A stretch of DNA of 64,000 bases, from NCBI RefSeq assembly GCF_021155765.1, contig NC_060117.1:7530001-7594000 (forward strand). Direction: 5' to 3'. Positions within the stretch are counted from its first letter, which is position 1. Every line of letters starts with the position of its first letter. The notes beneath the pieces are model-generated. The model was not told the origin of the DNA. It was given only the letters and a program-made list of their open reading frames with translations, and searched no databases. Source of the stretch: Diprion similis (lineage: Eukaryota; Arthropoda; Insecta; Hymenoptera; Diprionidae). This document shows positions 24,194 to 37,431 of this stretch, piece after piece. Both the position numbers and the translations under genes were made by a program.

Positions 24194-24980
24194 AAACGGC
24201 AATTTGTGCGCACCGAGTCAGGTTCGAATAATATACGTTTTGAAAATGAGGAAAGCTATGTATACTCGACAAATAAAAAAACGTTTATTCAGACAATGAA
24301 AACATTATCCGAGTATAGCTTTTCATTTCTGTGAGTATACGTTTGTAGAATTCTTACAGAAAATGAGAAAGTAAAATAGTGTAACAATACAGTACAGATG
24401 TTCCGAACGGTAAATTGAAATATTCGTAAAAACCAATAATTATCATGATATAAAATTTATTCTTTAATTTTTTTCAAATTAATTACCACACTGTTATGTC
24501 AACTAAAAGATTCGAAAAAGATTTAAGTAGAATAAGTAGAGAATTGTGACTCAATAGGGAATCAGTTATAAAATATTTACTATCAGACTTTACAATTAAG
24601 TCCATTTGAAATAGAAAATGATACTAATGGAAAAAACGTGCCCATGAACATTCAACTTAAAATTTGAATAATATTTAAACTGATCAACTTGATCTGTTTC
24701 ATCAAAAATATCTTCAAGTATTATCCAATATAATAAGTACTGTACGTTTTCTCTATTCAATTCAAGTGCAACAAGAAATAATTTCGAAAATAGTGATTAG
24801 TGTGATATGAAAAAAGGTAGAAAAAACAAGCTGACCTCCGGTTGACGTATACATACAATTGTAAGATACTAGGTTCAGTGTGCAGAGTGTATAGGAGGGA
24901 CATCTTGGGGTTATAAAAAGTGAGCTGATTTTGGCTGCAAACGGTAATTTCAAAACTCACCCTAACTTCAACATATAAAA
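24194..24980. other. AT-rich intergenic DNA
   Basis: No exon, RNA gene or repeat was recognised. The frame 24095-24334 overlaps the inverted repeat and is a chance frame; the two overlapping minus-strand frames near 24757-24960 have no domain. Confidence 0.45.
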
Positions 24981-25467
24981 TGCGTTCCGAAATTAGCTGG
25001 CAGTGCTAAAAACTCCCTAGAACAGTGTCAGAGTTAATCGCGAACTCTGGGGCGCAAAAGTGATAAAAGGTCGTTGAGGAGCTAACATCGGAACGCATTC
25101 TAAATTTACATCAATCAGTGCCACGCGGTAATCCTATGTATCCTTATTTGCCAGCACTCCACAGAATCTGATTACTTTTTATCATCTCGTATCTCTTTTG
25201 CTTCATCAAGTTCGTGAATAGCTCTACTTCTGTCCTAGGGAATTTTTATCGCTGCCAAATAATTTCGGAACGCATCCTAACTTCAGCGTTCAATTTATGG
25301 GTGCGTTCCGAAATTAGCTCTCCGTGCTGTCAACAATCTTTTATCTCTTTTGTGCCGGCAAGTTTGTGGGTCGCTTTGCCTCTGTCCTAGGGAGTTTTTA
25401 GCGCTGTCAGGCCGGTTATTCTATGTACTCTTATTAGCCAACACTCTACAGAATTTGATGACATATT
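24981..25467. mobile_element. cluster of short inverted-repeat elements upstream of Tudor-SN
   Basis: The end motif GCGTTCCGAAATTAGC or its complement occurs four times: 24983 (forward), 25081-25098 (reverse, GCTAACATCGGAACGC), 25257-25275 (reverse) and 25303 (forward). The first two bound a 118-bp unit. Internal words such as CCTAGGGAATTTTTATCGCTG (25237) and CCTAGGGAGTTTTTAGCGCTG (25388), and TATGTATCCTTATTTGCCA / TATGTACTCTTATTAGCCA, show that the copies are one family in different orientations. No coding capacity. Confidence 0.6.
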
Positions 25468-26069
25468 GGCCACGCCGTCCATCAGAAAGAGAGTCCTTCT
25501 TCTATACACTCCATAGTTCAGGGTGTAGCACGTGCATCAGGCAGCGAAAGCAACAGCAGCTGGTTCGCGATGTCGTGTCCAGTCGTGTCGTAACGAAAAT
25601 TAGAACTTCGAGGATCGCTCGTCAGAGGTGTGACGCGTCGTGTGTCGCGTGTTGCCACATCACCACCAACAAAGTAAAAGTTCCGTTGACATCCGTGTGT
25701 TGTGGAGATTGCGCTGGTGCCGAACCTAGCACTGCCAGGTCCGAAATACGTGGTAACAACCGCAAATAGACAGCCGCCGCCGACCCCCTTCTAAAAGATG
25801 CAGCATTCCCTTTGAATATCCTGCCAAGCAGTGGGAAATTATTATTCTGAAGGGAGGATCGCGTAGTGAAACTCTGAAAAGTCGTTAATTATTCAAACAA
25901 CAAACGAACACGTCTCTCTTTTTTTTCGCGTGCGTGTAGCGTTATTATTAATTATTTTTATTTATTTTTTTTTTTTTTTTTTTTTTTCTCCTTTATTTTC
26001 CTTTATTTTTTTTTTTTTTTTCCTTCTTCCTTATCTTTCCGAGTGAGGGTTACCTGAACAAACTCCACG
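25468..26069 (+). promoter_or_regulatory. Tudor-SN 5' region: promoter, probable 5' UTR and a long T tract
   Basis: About 25490-25780 is GC-richer with many CpGs, fitting a housekeeping promoter or first non-coding exon. From about 25917 to 26040 the sequence is almost pure pyrimidine, with T runs longer than 15, ending CCGAG at 26038-26042, 27 bases before the ATG. This could be a polypyrimidine tract with a 3' splice acceptor, meaning the 5' UTR may contain an intron. A frame at 25350-25769 spans the upstream repeats and is not considered a gene. Confidence 0.4.
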
Positions 26070-29000
26070 ATGAGTACGACCGCTCCGCAAGTCCAAACGA
26101 AGCATGGCATCGTTAAACAGGTAATTAATCAACCTTGGTAAATGCCTCAGTCGTGAATAATTCCCAGTCACAATGCGGTAATAAACATTCGTTTAAGCCA
26201 TTCACCTTTTTCCATATAATCAACAATTTCCGAACACTGCCCTGCTGGCAGAAGCATGGTGGTCAAGCCAAGCATATGGTATCAGACCCGGTTAAAATCG
26301 TAACTCTGCTTTCTTACTTTTCATCAATTTCACCAATCGCATCGATATCAGTTGATAGAAACTATACTGAAAATATTTGTAAAATTGAAGATTAGGAAAA
26401 AAAGTTGTTTTTTCTCAACTTGTGAGGAAAGGGTTAGAAATCTTATCATCATTGTGGGGAAACTGTTTCATCCTTAATCTATCCGAGTTTATGTTAAGAA
26501 GCTATTTCGATTCATTGCTTTTTTCAAAGAATGCTTATCGATCGTGCATCACTTTGACCAGCTGTGAGTCTCGATGTTCGTTTCGCTCCAGTACTTACGT
26601 ATAAAATGATTGTAGAGTATCGATACAATTGAGAAACATCAAATTCTACAATAATTATTACCGGCCATTTGATGTGATGATAATTTTCATTCAATTTCAG
26701 GTCAATTCGGGTGATTCTATCATCATTCGAGGCCAACCAAAAGGTGGACCACCTCCTGAAAAGCAGTTGATTCTTTCCAATGTGACTGCACCGAAATTAG
26801 CTCGACGAGCGTACAGCAAGTTAGTATACGAAGCTAGGAATTTCAAGGTTCTTAGTCAGGCGATCCGGAGATCATTGCAAAGCGCAAGGAAATTTATCAA
26901 AAGTCTGAAAATTCTTACAGTATGATAGTTCATTTCTTGTAATCCAAGAATTCGGATTCCTAGGTGACGCTCAACGATAGACAACGATATTTACAACAAA
27001 GTTAGAATGTTTTACTAGTGATTAAAATCAGGCAAATTTTCAGTGGATATTAAAATGAAGATATTTGGGAAGAAGCGGAAAAATTTTTAAAGATATGCAG
27101 ATACAGCAATTTGATAAGAATTTTTGAAATCGAATTTAAAGATTGTTTTGTATGTACTTTGCAGTTCCGAGGAAACTAAAGACGAACCTTACGCTTGGGA
27201 GGCCAGAGAATTCCTGCGCAAAAAGCTAATTGGACAAGAAGTAATATTCACATCTGAAAAACCTCCAAACGCTACCAGGGAATATGGCGTTGTGTGGCTG
27301 GGAAAAGGTGAGACAATCCCATTAACCGAACGTCGGATTATTGTGTTACTTTTATGACCATTTAAACCTGAATTGCCGGACTCTGTTTCAAGAGTGGAAT
27401 CGATGTAAATGAATCAAGTATCGCTTTTGTTTGCCTGTTTCTGAAAACGGCAAGGATTAAGTTCAAGTTTCAAATTCTGTCGCAAATTTTTACATTACAG
27501 AGCTCAGATTTTATTAAACTACAAAAGTTTCTCTTTTTTGAATTATCGAAGATGCTACCACAGTCTTACTATGTTTACGATTTTCTTTTTCACTTACGTA
27601 CCAAGTTTATAAACACGGATTAACTGTAATGATAATTTTGTAAGTTTTTATATGCCTGTAATTGAAGAAACGCGATGATTAACGATATCTTGAAATATAA
27701 TATTTCCTATTATTATCTGATGATAATGTAAAAATTTTATCTTTGGTCCTTAGACACAACCACTGGTGAGAACATTACTGAATCCCTGGTATCTGAGGGT
27801 TTGGTTACAGTTAGAAGAGAAGGCGTTCGTAACATAACGCCTGAATTAGCTCGCTTACATGAATTGGAAGATGCTGCGAAGGCAGCGGGAAAGGGAAAAT
27901 GGGCCGGAACCCCTTCGTCTGAGCACGTTAGGGACATCAAGTGGAACATCGAAAATCCTCGTAGTTTAGTAGATAAACTGGGCGGCAAACCAGTTAAGGC
28001 TGTTATTGAACATGTGAGAGACGGTTCGACCGTGCGTGCATTTTTGATACCTGACTTTTACCACATAACTTTGATGATCTCTGGAATAAGATGCCCTGGA
28101 TTCAAGCTTGAAGAAGGAAAACCTGTTCATTCCGTCGTTGTACCTTTTGCTGAAGAAGCTCGCTACTTTGTTGAATCTCGGCTATTGCAGAGGGACATAG
28201 AAATTGTACTGGAATCGGTTAATAACAACAATTTCGTTGGCAGTATTCTTCATCCAAAAGGTAAAGTCATTTTAGATTAATTACAAATCTTTTTAAAGAA
28301 AATATGGTAATTGCTTTTTAATTTAAAACTTATTTTCAATATTCCGATTATTAAAATTTCTCAGTAACACTACAGACACACGGTTTTATCTCAAAATGGT
28401 AACAGGTGATTGGAATTTCACAACTAACAGGTCTTTCTTTCGAAAATCGGATTTCAATTAAACATTGAACTATTATAAATTTTTAAATTGAATAAACGCA
28501 ACAAAAGTCCTGTATTAAGTCAAACATTAAATGTCACATTCGCGTTATGGAAAAATGAATATTTCCTTCTGCGTATAAATGAAGAATACAACGAGCCTCC
28601 GCCATGATCTGCCTCAGCAATATTCAGGTGAGGCCAGATTTTGGTAGAGGTATATAAATGGGCATTTTCCACCTGGCTTACTATATAGAATGATCAGAAC
28701 TAAGAGTGCCCTACAAAACGATGTGATTCTTTCATCGATCTATCGGCAAAATACTGTTCGAATTGATGTAACTGACGAAATTATATAAATGCAGGAAACA
28801 TTGCCGAAGCTTTGTTGCGCGAAGGATTTGCACGTTGCGTCGATTGGTCAATGGCATTTATGAAGTCTGGCGCGGACAAGTTGTACCAGGCTGAAAAAAG
28901 TGCAAAAGAAAATAGATTGCGTATTTGGAAAGACTACGTTCCATCTGGTCCCCAGATATCTGGCAAAGAGCGAGAGTATACAGCTACAGTTGTAGAAATT

Positions 29001-31685
29001 GCCGCCGGAGATGCATTGATCGTTAAGACACCGTGCGGAACTACCAAGAAGGTCTTTTTGAGTAGTATTCGTCCTCCGCGAGGACCTGTTGGCGAAGATG
29101 GAAAGGCCGCCTCTAGACCGAAAGATTTCCGCCAGCTTTACGACATACCGTGGATGTTTGAGGCCCGTGAATTCCTCCGCAAGAAACTTATCGGCAAGCA
29201 AGTCAAAGTCGTTGTAGACTACATACAACCTGCCAGGGAAAGTTACCCTGAAAAGATTTGTTGTACTATCACCATCGGCAAAATGTGAGTAACACAAAAT
29301 TTAGTAATAGTTGTAACTGCACGTCAAATATGTCAGGCCAATGCAGATTCTTCATGAAATCTTTGATTGAAAATATGCCTGTTATTCGCAATTGATTTTA
29401 TCCAAGGTTCATATAGCTGACGGTGTACATATTTTTTGTCACTCATAGCAATGTTGCTGAAGCGATGGTATCGAAGGGACTGGCAACAGTTTTGAGGTAC
29501 AGACAAGATGACGATCAGCGATCATCCCATTACAATGACCTTCTAGCCGCAGAGAGTAAAGCCATTAAATCGCTGGCCGGAGTTCATGGTAAAGAGAAAA
29601 TTCTAGCGCATCGAATCACGGATGTTGCCGGAGATGTAATCAAGGCCAAACGTTATCTGCCCCACTTGCAACGCTCGCGTAACGAAGCCATTGTAGAGTT
29701 TGTAACCAGTGGATCCAGGCTGAGATTATACTTAGGCAAGGAATCGTGCCTGATAACTTTCCTGTTGGCGGGTATAAACGCACCACGTGGACCACGCCCA
29801 GCTCCTGGAGGCGGTAGCATCATCGAAGGTGCGCCATTTGGCGAGGAAGCCCTGAACTTCACCAAGGAACGATGCCTGCAACGCGAAGTTGAGATTCAAG
29901 TAATATCGATGGATGCGAAGGGAGGTAATTTCATTGGTTGGCTATGGATAGAAGGAATCAACTTGTCCGTGGCTCTTGTCAAAGCAGGTCTTGCGTCTGT
30001 ACATCCGACAGCGGAGCACACAGAATTTTACAGAGAATTGATCACTGCCGAAGAACGTGCCAAGGAAGCACAACTTAAGGTGAGCTAATTGTTGAATCTT
30101 AATATTTATCCAGGCAAAAAAATCTCTTCGTGTTTCTATTAATCATCATTGATGCTAATTGAATTGAGTAAACTTCACATTTCAGATATGGAAAGACTAC
30201 GTCGAGGCTGAGGTGGAGACAGAAAAGCCTGAAGAGGAGGTACAAACTGGCGAAAGGAAAGTAGACTACCAGAAAGTTGTTGTGACTGAAGTGACTGAAG
30301 AACTTCACTTTTTCGCCCAAAATGTTGATCAAGGCGATGTTTTAGAAGGCCTGCTATCTCGCCTGCGTCAGGAATTGGTGGCAAATCCCCCACTTCCTGG
30401 TGCTTACAATCCTAAACGAGGCGATCTCGCTGTTGCCAAGTTTACAGAAGATGATCAATGGTATCGTGTCAAAGTTGAAAAAGTTTCTGGGCCAAACATC
30501 AGTGTTTTTTACGTCGACTATGGTAACAGGGAGACATTGAATGTAACCAGAGTCGCTGCCATGCCAGGATCCTTTGCTACTGATAAGCCTTACGCTACAG
30601 AATATGTATTGGCCTACGTCACTCTACCCAACGATGTAAGTAATCTGTTTTTTGAACGACTTCAAAATGAAATCAGGGACTTATCATATCAAAGTATACG
30701 TTTAATAACGTTTAATACGCATAAATGACTATATAAATATATTGATTATGTATATTGAAATTGAAATATACGTATTTGTTGATGATTGTTTCCTGTTTGT
30801 TTTACAGAACGACTACAAAAAACTGGCGATCGAAATGCTACAGCAAGATACAGTAGGGAAACCTTTGCTACTCAATATTGAATACAAAATCAACAATCTT
30901 GCTGCTGCCACCTTATTTGACGCTACTACTAAAGAAGACGTAGCGCGAGGTCTTATCCTCGATGGTTTTTTGCTGGTCGAAAATCGTCGTGAAAAGAGGC
31001 TTGCTAAATTTGTACGTATAAACTAAATAGTTTGAATCACTTTTACACTTCTTTGATCAATTTTACTATAAAAATTAGCCACCTTTGTCAGCAAATTTTA
31101 CCTGTGAAATGCTTATGACGCTTTTCTTATCAAATTAATAAGTACTGTGAGAGCCCCTTATGATCTGATGATTCTAGCTTTCGTCCAGACAGAATTAATT
31201 TGATCTTGAACATTAGACGAGTATTAAATTTACAAGTTTTTACTTGAGGAAATACTATTTTGAACTTGTCTTTGAGAGCTTTATGATAAACAAAGCAATA
31301 CCTTTCAAGATAAATGACAAACTAGTAAAAAGGCTGAAACCAGAAATTGAATTTGTTGTTGATCCAGATGATTAGGAAGGGGTAAAAGAAAACTTCTCTA
31401 TTCAAAAGCATTTTGACTGGTCCCAATTGGTGCAAAAACTTTGATCGGATTCTGAGACATCAAGATCAAAGAAAAATTGATTCCTGTAGTTTTATAGAAT
31501 GATTGAATGAGGGCTTACGAATTACGTATAGTATAGAACGATCTTATTGTTAAGAATGTTGTTGCATTTTTCAGATTGCGGACTATCAAGCTGCTCAGCA
31601 GGACGCAAAGAAGAGTCACCGTAATATATGGGAATACGGAGATATTACTGAGGATGACGCTAGGGAGTTCGGTGTTGGTCGTTAA
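26070..31685 (+). CDS. SND1: Tudor staphylococcal nuclease (Tudor-SN / SND1 / p100), complete, 9 coding exons
   Basis: Multifunctional RNA-binding protein known in the family as a RISC component, splicing and transcription co-activator and stress-granule protein. Exons: 26070-26120, 26701-26819, 27165-27307, 27754-28260, 28795-29284, 29449-30079, 30186-30635, 30808-31011, 31575-31685. All junctions are GT..AG and in phase, giving 901 aa, close to the usual 900-910. Four SN repeats occupy roughly 10-165, 185-330, 335-495 and 515-650, marked by [16 protein letters not shown] (exon 2), two [12 protein letters not shown] copies (exons 3 and 5), and [13 protein letters not shown] (exon 6). The Tudor domain lies at about 725-785, with WYR at 739-741 and FYVDYGNRE at 755-763, followed by the split fifth SN repeat and the ending EFGVGR. 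No lesion is seen. The SN repeats of this family lack a complete bacterial nuclease active site. Confidence 0.96.
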
Positions 31686-31769
31686 TTAACTTTGCTCAGA
31701 AGATTGTACATGGAAAAACAACTAAGAAAGAGATGAATGTCGACGGAAGAGAATATATAACATTGGCAT

Positions 31770-31775
31770 AATAAA
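31770..31775 (+). terminator. candidate poly(A) signal AATAAA for Tudor-SN
   Basis: First AATAAA after the stop codon, 85 bases downstream, within an AT-rich 3' flank. Later signals could give longer transcripts. Confidence 0.45.
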
Positions 31776-34034
31776 TACATAAATACAGTTCTGGTACATT
31801 ATGTATGTACGTTTACAAGTAAGCATGTGTGACAGTGTAGGACTTGTGTGTTCTGTCGGTTGTGATTCAATCATAATTTGAATAATATAAAAAACGAAAA
31901 GTATAAATTATAAAATATAAATATTATTTCACAAGCAAAGGTGAATAGCGCTAAATGGATAAAGGAAAGACAAGAAAGGGTGCCAATTACCTTTGCCCCT
32001 TATAAATATATATATATTATATATATTATCTACCCTATCTAATGAGACTGTGTTGCCATTGACGTAACGTATTTCCACTTATTATTATGTCAAACATACG
32101 TTTTGCATGTTTTATTATCATCCCGAAAAGCCAAATCGTTCGTGGCTTAGTAACTATGATGTTTACACAATTATAGAAGTATATTTAATAATTAAATTGC
32201 CACCGAAGAGTGGAGAGCGGGCATGGATGCTGGGTGTGATTGGACTAATAGAGACCTTAGAGTCGATAATCAAGTCAATGCGTATATAGTTAAAAGTGTT
32301 TCGAAAAAATCCATCATTTATTTCTTTTATCTGACCTACCATCGCTTTTAATTTGTTGCTGCTCATCTTTGAACCTCTCCCCCAAAATCTGAACTTCGGA
32401 ATAATGTGCTGAGATGCATCTTAATTCCCGTTCGAAAAACACATGAATTTTTATATTTCTTTGGGATCCCGAGAATGAGGAAATTAGCGGCGAAGATATT
32501 CTAAAAGAAAACATGTGAGAAATCAGGATTCTTTCTTTCAAATGGTGTTTGTGCATTCAAAGAATACACGGCGAAACTCTGCTAAAGTTGAACTAAACTA
32601 ATTATTCTGTATGTGTTTATTTTGGAATGAAAATAGCAGATTTAGACAGTGGAAAGTAAAAGAAAAAGACATTTGCATTTTCTATTGAAACACTTGAATT
32701 GCCATATTCATAAATCATGATTATTGTGTCAGTGAAGTCAGTACGCGCATTTATTCCATACATTTCATTGCCCGAACACATCTACACATACCTATAAATA
32801 TATGTACATTGTGTACAATATTTTTTTTTTCTATATTGTACACTTGAGATTAAAAGAAAATTATTAGAGGCTAAGCCCTTGCAAAATAATCCAAATTGCT
32901 TTTACACTAATCGGGTAGTAAGATTGTCTCATTAACGGCAAAATGTGTTTGTATAATATCCAATCAAATGTTTATTCAAAATGAATGCTCCATTTGCAGT
33001 ACGATTTTCGTTGCAAACAATGCATTGGAAGTGACTCAAAGTCCTATTCTTGTTTGTTTGTGAAACAACATAAGAAATTGTTTTGGACTTTTATTCAACA
33101 GATTTTGCGGCACTCGAAATAGATAATCTATAATTAATTAATTTTCAACATAGTAAATGGTTATTTATAACCTAAAGTTATCGCATTTGCGAGTAAAATT
33201 AAATAAGAATAAAGTAAATGGAAAAGGGCCACGGGGATTGCATGCTAGATGAGTATTTGTATACAATTTCAGTGAATGATCATCACCTCCCAATCAATTT
33301 TAGCAATTAAGTAATAATTGGTACAAGACAGTGACGGTATATTTATCTATTTATCTAACTAAGTAAATTGTAATATTGAATACAGGAGGATAGGTAATTG
33401 CTCCGAACTCCCATGAAAATATTACCTTTTTGCATAATACTTATACCTTAGTATGAAGTAATTATTGTTATAACCATTCTGTCTATATACATACACTGAA
33501 CAAAACCTGGGTTATAGGGCGCTGTCAGTACATATTACCAATAAACTGTTGAACAATCTTTTTCTTAAATACAAATCTTATGCTCATTGTCTACCTTTAT
33601 ACTACAATGAAATTTTCGATTCGAGTAACAAAAATTATGATAAGGCGCTAAAATAATAGAGGGACATTAGAAAGGAATTAGTTGTTCAAAAGTTTCAACT
33701 AAAAAATAATTTCCATGTTGTCTGTACTTTCCAAAGATTTGTGATTTCCAAAATTGTAGAAAATATTTTACAAAAAGCTACTATCTCTGAAGTATTGGAT
33801 GATGTACCTACAAATAATTTTTATTTTACTGAATCCTGTGTAGAAACGGTTTATCACCAACATCAATGAGGTTTGTTTTTAATCGTGATATCGAGTGCGA
33901 GGGATGTTTTTTACTATTTCCGGTATCAAAGCTGACGATTAGCCAAGACATTCGCACAATTGTTATAAGCATAATTGCATATAAAGTATAGAACACATAC
34001 CTGATGTTTCCAGTGCAAAATAAGAACGGGACGC

Positions 34035-34080
34035 TATCAATAGCGACGCAAGGACGCTGATGCGTCTAGCTATTGAGATA
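34035..34080. other. short imperfect hairpin
   Basis: Left arm TATCAATAGCGACGCA and right arm TGCGTCTAGCTATTGAGATA pair over 16 bases with a small bulge and a 10-base loop. It is shorter than a typical pre-miRNA. Function unknown. Confidence 0.4.
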
Positions 34081-37000
34081 TTTTATATAGTTTAAAACTC
34101 CGTATCACGAAGGTTACGTGATAAGATTAAAATATGTATTATCGAGCAAGTACTACGACGGGAATTCTTAAGTCACGCAGGTTTACTTCAGGTTGAACGG
34201 AAACACGCGGACGTTACCAATTCAAATGCAGTCGTAACATAGAAACGCCTATTTTTACCCTACACACGTGGTTTTCAAAAGTAGGTACTATCTCCTACTC
34301 CTATTACGTAAGGACATACGTCGTGAGTCGTGAATTCAGACCTTGGCTGAGGTTTCGCGTGAAAAACAAATTTATTCTGTCCGTTATTTTACTCAAGAAC
34401 TTTTCTTTTGCTCCGTGCATACGATTCAATCATATTACAAGTACAGAGGAGTCTGACGATTTACAAGTAACTATTTAAAGTATTTAATATTTACTTGTAG
34501 AAATTGAAATATATTTATGCAAGCCTGCTCAATAAAAGGGCAAAATTACAGTTTAAAATATTAGGTGTGTTCAGATCATTGATCTCAAGAGCTTTGTTCC
34601 GGACGCTATATTTCATCGAATATATCGTCGCCCTTGAATTTCAAAATCGTGACTTAAGATCGAGCCGATTAAGCGAGGCCAGTCAGATTTGAAGTTCTTA
34701 TCTATGAAATATGATTTCTTATAACGCTGATTGTAAGTTAAACCACGTCGAGTCCGGAATACGTTTACTACTGATACAAATCAACTTCGTTTAGCTGATA
34801 ATAAACTCGCGCATCCATAGATATATTCATTATTTACACAGTGTAACAAACCGCACATGGAGGTATTCTATGGATATTGATATTTTACGATAAACTTGAA
34901 GCTTTGAATTTAATTCAAACTGTAGTTGCATGCTTGAGCCAAACCGGAGCGTCTTGCCCAGCTCGCAGAATATACACGGACGGTATAGAAATGCAGCTGT
35001 ACTAAATAATCGATAATATTACAGTTGCAGTCGATGCTACCCGACCGACTTCCTCTGCACTTGCTGCAAGTGGGCGACGAGCATCTAAATCCAGATCACA
35101 CTGTAAATTTGTTTTCAGTGTTGAATACTATGTTTACGAATTACAATATTTTATGACTAACCTGAGCATTTAATCGACTGTAAGTTACTATTCCTAAAAA
35201 TAAAACAACCGTGTACACAATTTTTGCAATGAAAATCAATTTATTTAACGTGTGATTATTATAATAAGTTTTCATAATCAAAAGAATATTAATTTAATTA
35301 TGATTACTTCTGTGGTATAAGATAACTAACGTAAAGTGTTATTTACAATGAGATGTAAACATTCATGTTGCCGCAACATATAACCACTTATACATAGGAT
35401 ATCAAATCATGCGTTGTTTCTTCATGGCACGCGACATGAAGATCCAATTGCATGTACCATGTTTTTCGGTGCGGCAAATGAACGGTATATTATAGGTATT
35501 ACAAATATATGTATACAATTTAATACTCGATATTATACAATTTCGAATTATTGCATAGAAAAGAGCTGAATAACAGCATATCTTGTACGAATATAAATGT
35601 TCCTTCTACACAGCAATTTCCATATGGATTTGTCACTGGACGTTGGACAGCAAGAATTGAATTCCTTGGTTTTCAAAACCGAAATTCGAGCATCGTCGGA
35701 TAAGCTTTTAAGCCAATTCACTAAACAGAGATTTAGCAACTGTTCTATTCCGCAATTTCGATACATACTGTCACTCGAGGGAGGCCAGCCTTGCGTCAAC
35801 GATAGCAACGGCAATTGTATAAATAACTTACTCGCCGAGGTGAGACATTTTGAATGGAAAGTGTCAAAGAGACATGTATGTACACTTCAATCGTTATACA
35901 TATGGGTAATCATTACAGGTGTTTGTTGAGGAAACGGCAGTTTTCCAATCTTACTTAGAATGAATCGTAAAGGTAATTCACATTTTCTGAAAACGGGGCA
36001 CTTGAAGGGTTCACATGAAAATATAAGTACTATCATGTCACGACAAGTGCATCTCTCGCCTGCAATCGGCTTTTGACAACGAATTTAATTCAGGGTGGAA
36101 GATTCTCAGGCATCTGAAGTCAGGAATGATCGAATGAGATTTCGTTGAGTCTAAGCAACCTTTGTTCCTAAATTTCTTTGACTACATCCAAGTGCACCTG
36201 GCCCTGGCATTGTTGGCAGGTACAGAAAGGCCGAGGAAGTTTTTAAATTGGGCAAAGGCATCGAGTGCTCGGCGTTTATAGATACCAGAATTAGCAACCG
36301 TCGCGTGCAGAAATGCAGGCGAATGAAAAATCCGGAAATAGGATACGACGAGAGAATAGAAACTGGATGTAGTAGGAATTTAGTACCATAATACGAAAAA
36401 TAGCAGAGCTCAACGGCGACGAATCAGCTGTTCTTACAATTAGACCAAGCTCGTGCATCCTCAAGAGTATAAATATATGCGACTTTGAGTCCCCGTTGCT
36501 CCATTGAACTTTGACGCTATTCCGGCACTGGCAGCGAGCCACAGTTACGCAAGTTTCGTTCTGTTAACCTCCTTGCCTAATTGATTGACCTTGAGACACC
36601 TTCTTGAGACCTAGTCCTAATACTGGCTAAGAATCTGTCTCTTGGCTGGCATCACGACCGTACTGCACCTTGGTCAGTGTGAAAATAAACAATGAGGAAA
36701 CCCCGGACATTTAGGGGCCGCAAGAATCGGTTCTATGGAATCTCAGGTAAACGAGCTGACTGCTGATAAGTTGGTTACGAAGCGATGCTCTAGATACGAA
36801 GTCACGCGGCGAGAAAGGGCGATGCCTGCAGCGACTGGAGACTCGAATTTCATACATAAATCGAGAAATCTCAATGTTTCCGTTTTCCGCCGGTAATCAC
36901 AGCTGACTACTCGCTTCATCATTAGCAATATCGAGTCGATATCAGGCAAATTCACACCATTGATCATGCGAGCCGAAATTTGTGATGTGCTCGGTACGCC

Positions 37001-37284
37001 CAGTGACGACCCTGGGCCCAGGCGCCGTGGCCCATGATCAGTCTTTTTATTGGTGGAGTTGAAGGATGTGACGCAATCAGTGAGCGCGGGATATTCGAAC
37101 AATTAGAATGCGGAAGAAGAAATTGATTGAAAAGTGATGAGACGTATCAGGGGATGCAACTGTCCGTAGAACAAATGAGCACAGAGAATGAATTTGAGTA
37201 ACGAAATCGATATAACGCCGGCATGCCGGTTGTTCGAGGGTCATCGATAAGCTTTTCGAAGGGATTGTACCTGCGCGAAACGCG

Positions 37285-37292
37285 TCACGTGA
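37285..37292 (+). promoter_or_regulatory. palindromic E-box TCACGTGA upstream of the ADP/ATP carrier gene
   Basis: A perfect TCACGTGA palindrome (binding site of bHLH-Zip factors such as Max/Mnt, USF and MITF/TFEB types), 140 bases upstream of the start codon in a CpG-containing promoter region. An initiator-like TCAGTC lies at 37381. Function is inferred from motif and position. Confidence 0.45.
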
Positions 37293-37431
37293 CGTGCGCA
37301 GCTATTCTTAGCTGAGGTCGGATCTGAGGGAAAAGCTTTGCCTCGTTCACTCGTCGTCCGGCGCGCGTCCGTTACAGGAGTCAGTCTCTCCTCATCCTCT
37401 TGCAACCCGATCTCACACACCCAACACAATA

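Larger units (their letters stand above)
31686..37284. other. long AT-rich intergenic region
   Basis: Begins with the Tudor-SN 3' UTR. I found no convincing exon. The plus-strand frame 35597-35929 ends its open part at a donor-like GAG|GTGAGA, and an acceptor-like CTTCTACACAG precedes it, but no domain is visible and the opposite strand is open too. The minus-strand frames 36542-36291 and 37102-36743 are equally unsupported. A 46-base hairpin lies at 34035-34080. Confidence 0.45.

Noticed and set aside
25350..25769. 139-codon plus-strand frame upstream of Tudor-SN
   Set aside because: It runs from within the repeated element cluster into the presumed 5' region, has no domain, and its composition changes along its length; taken as a chance frame.
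35597..35929. 110-codon plus-strand frame with acceptor-like and donor-like borders
   Set aside because: The opposite strand is also open, no domain is recognisable, and no flanking exons continue it; too weak to call a gene.
36743..37102. 119-codon minus-strand frame upstream of Ant
   Set aside because: No recognisable domain and no exon structure; overlaps the upstream region of Ant.
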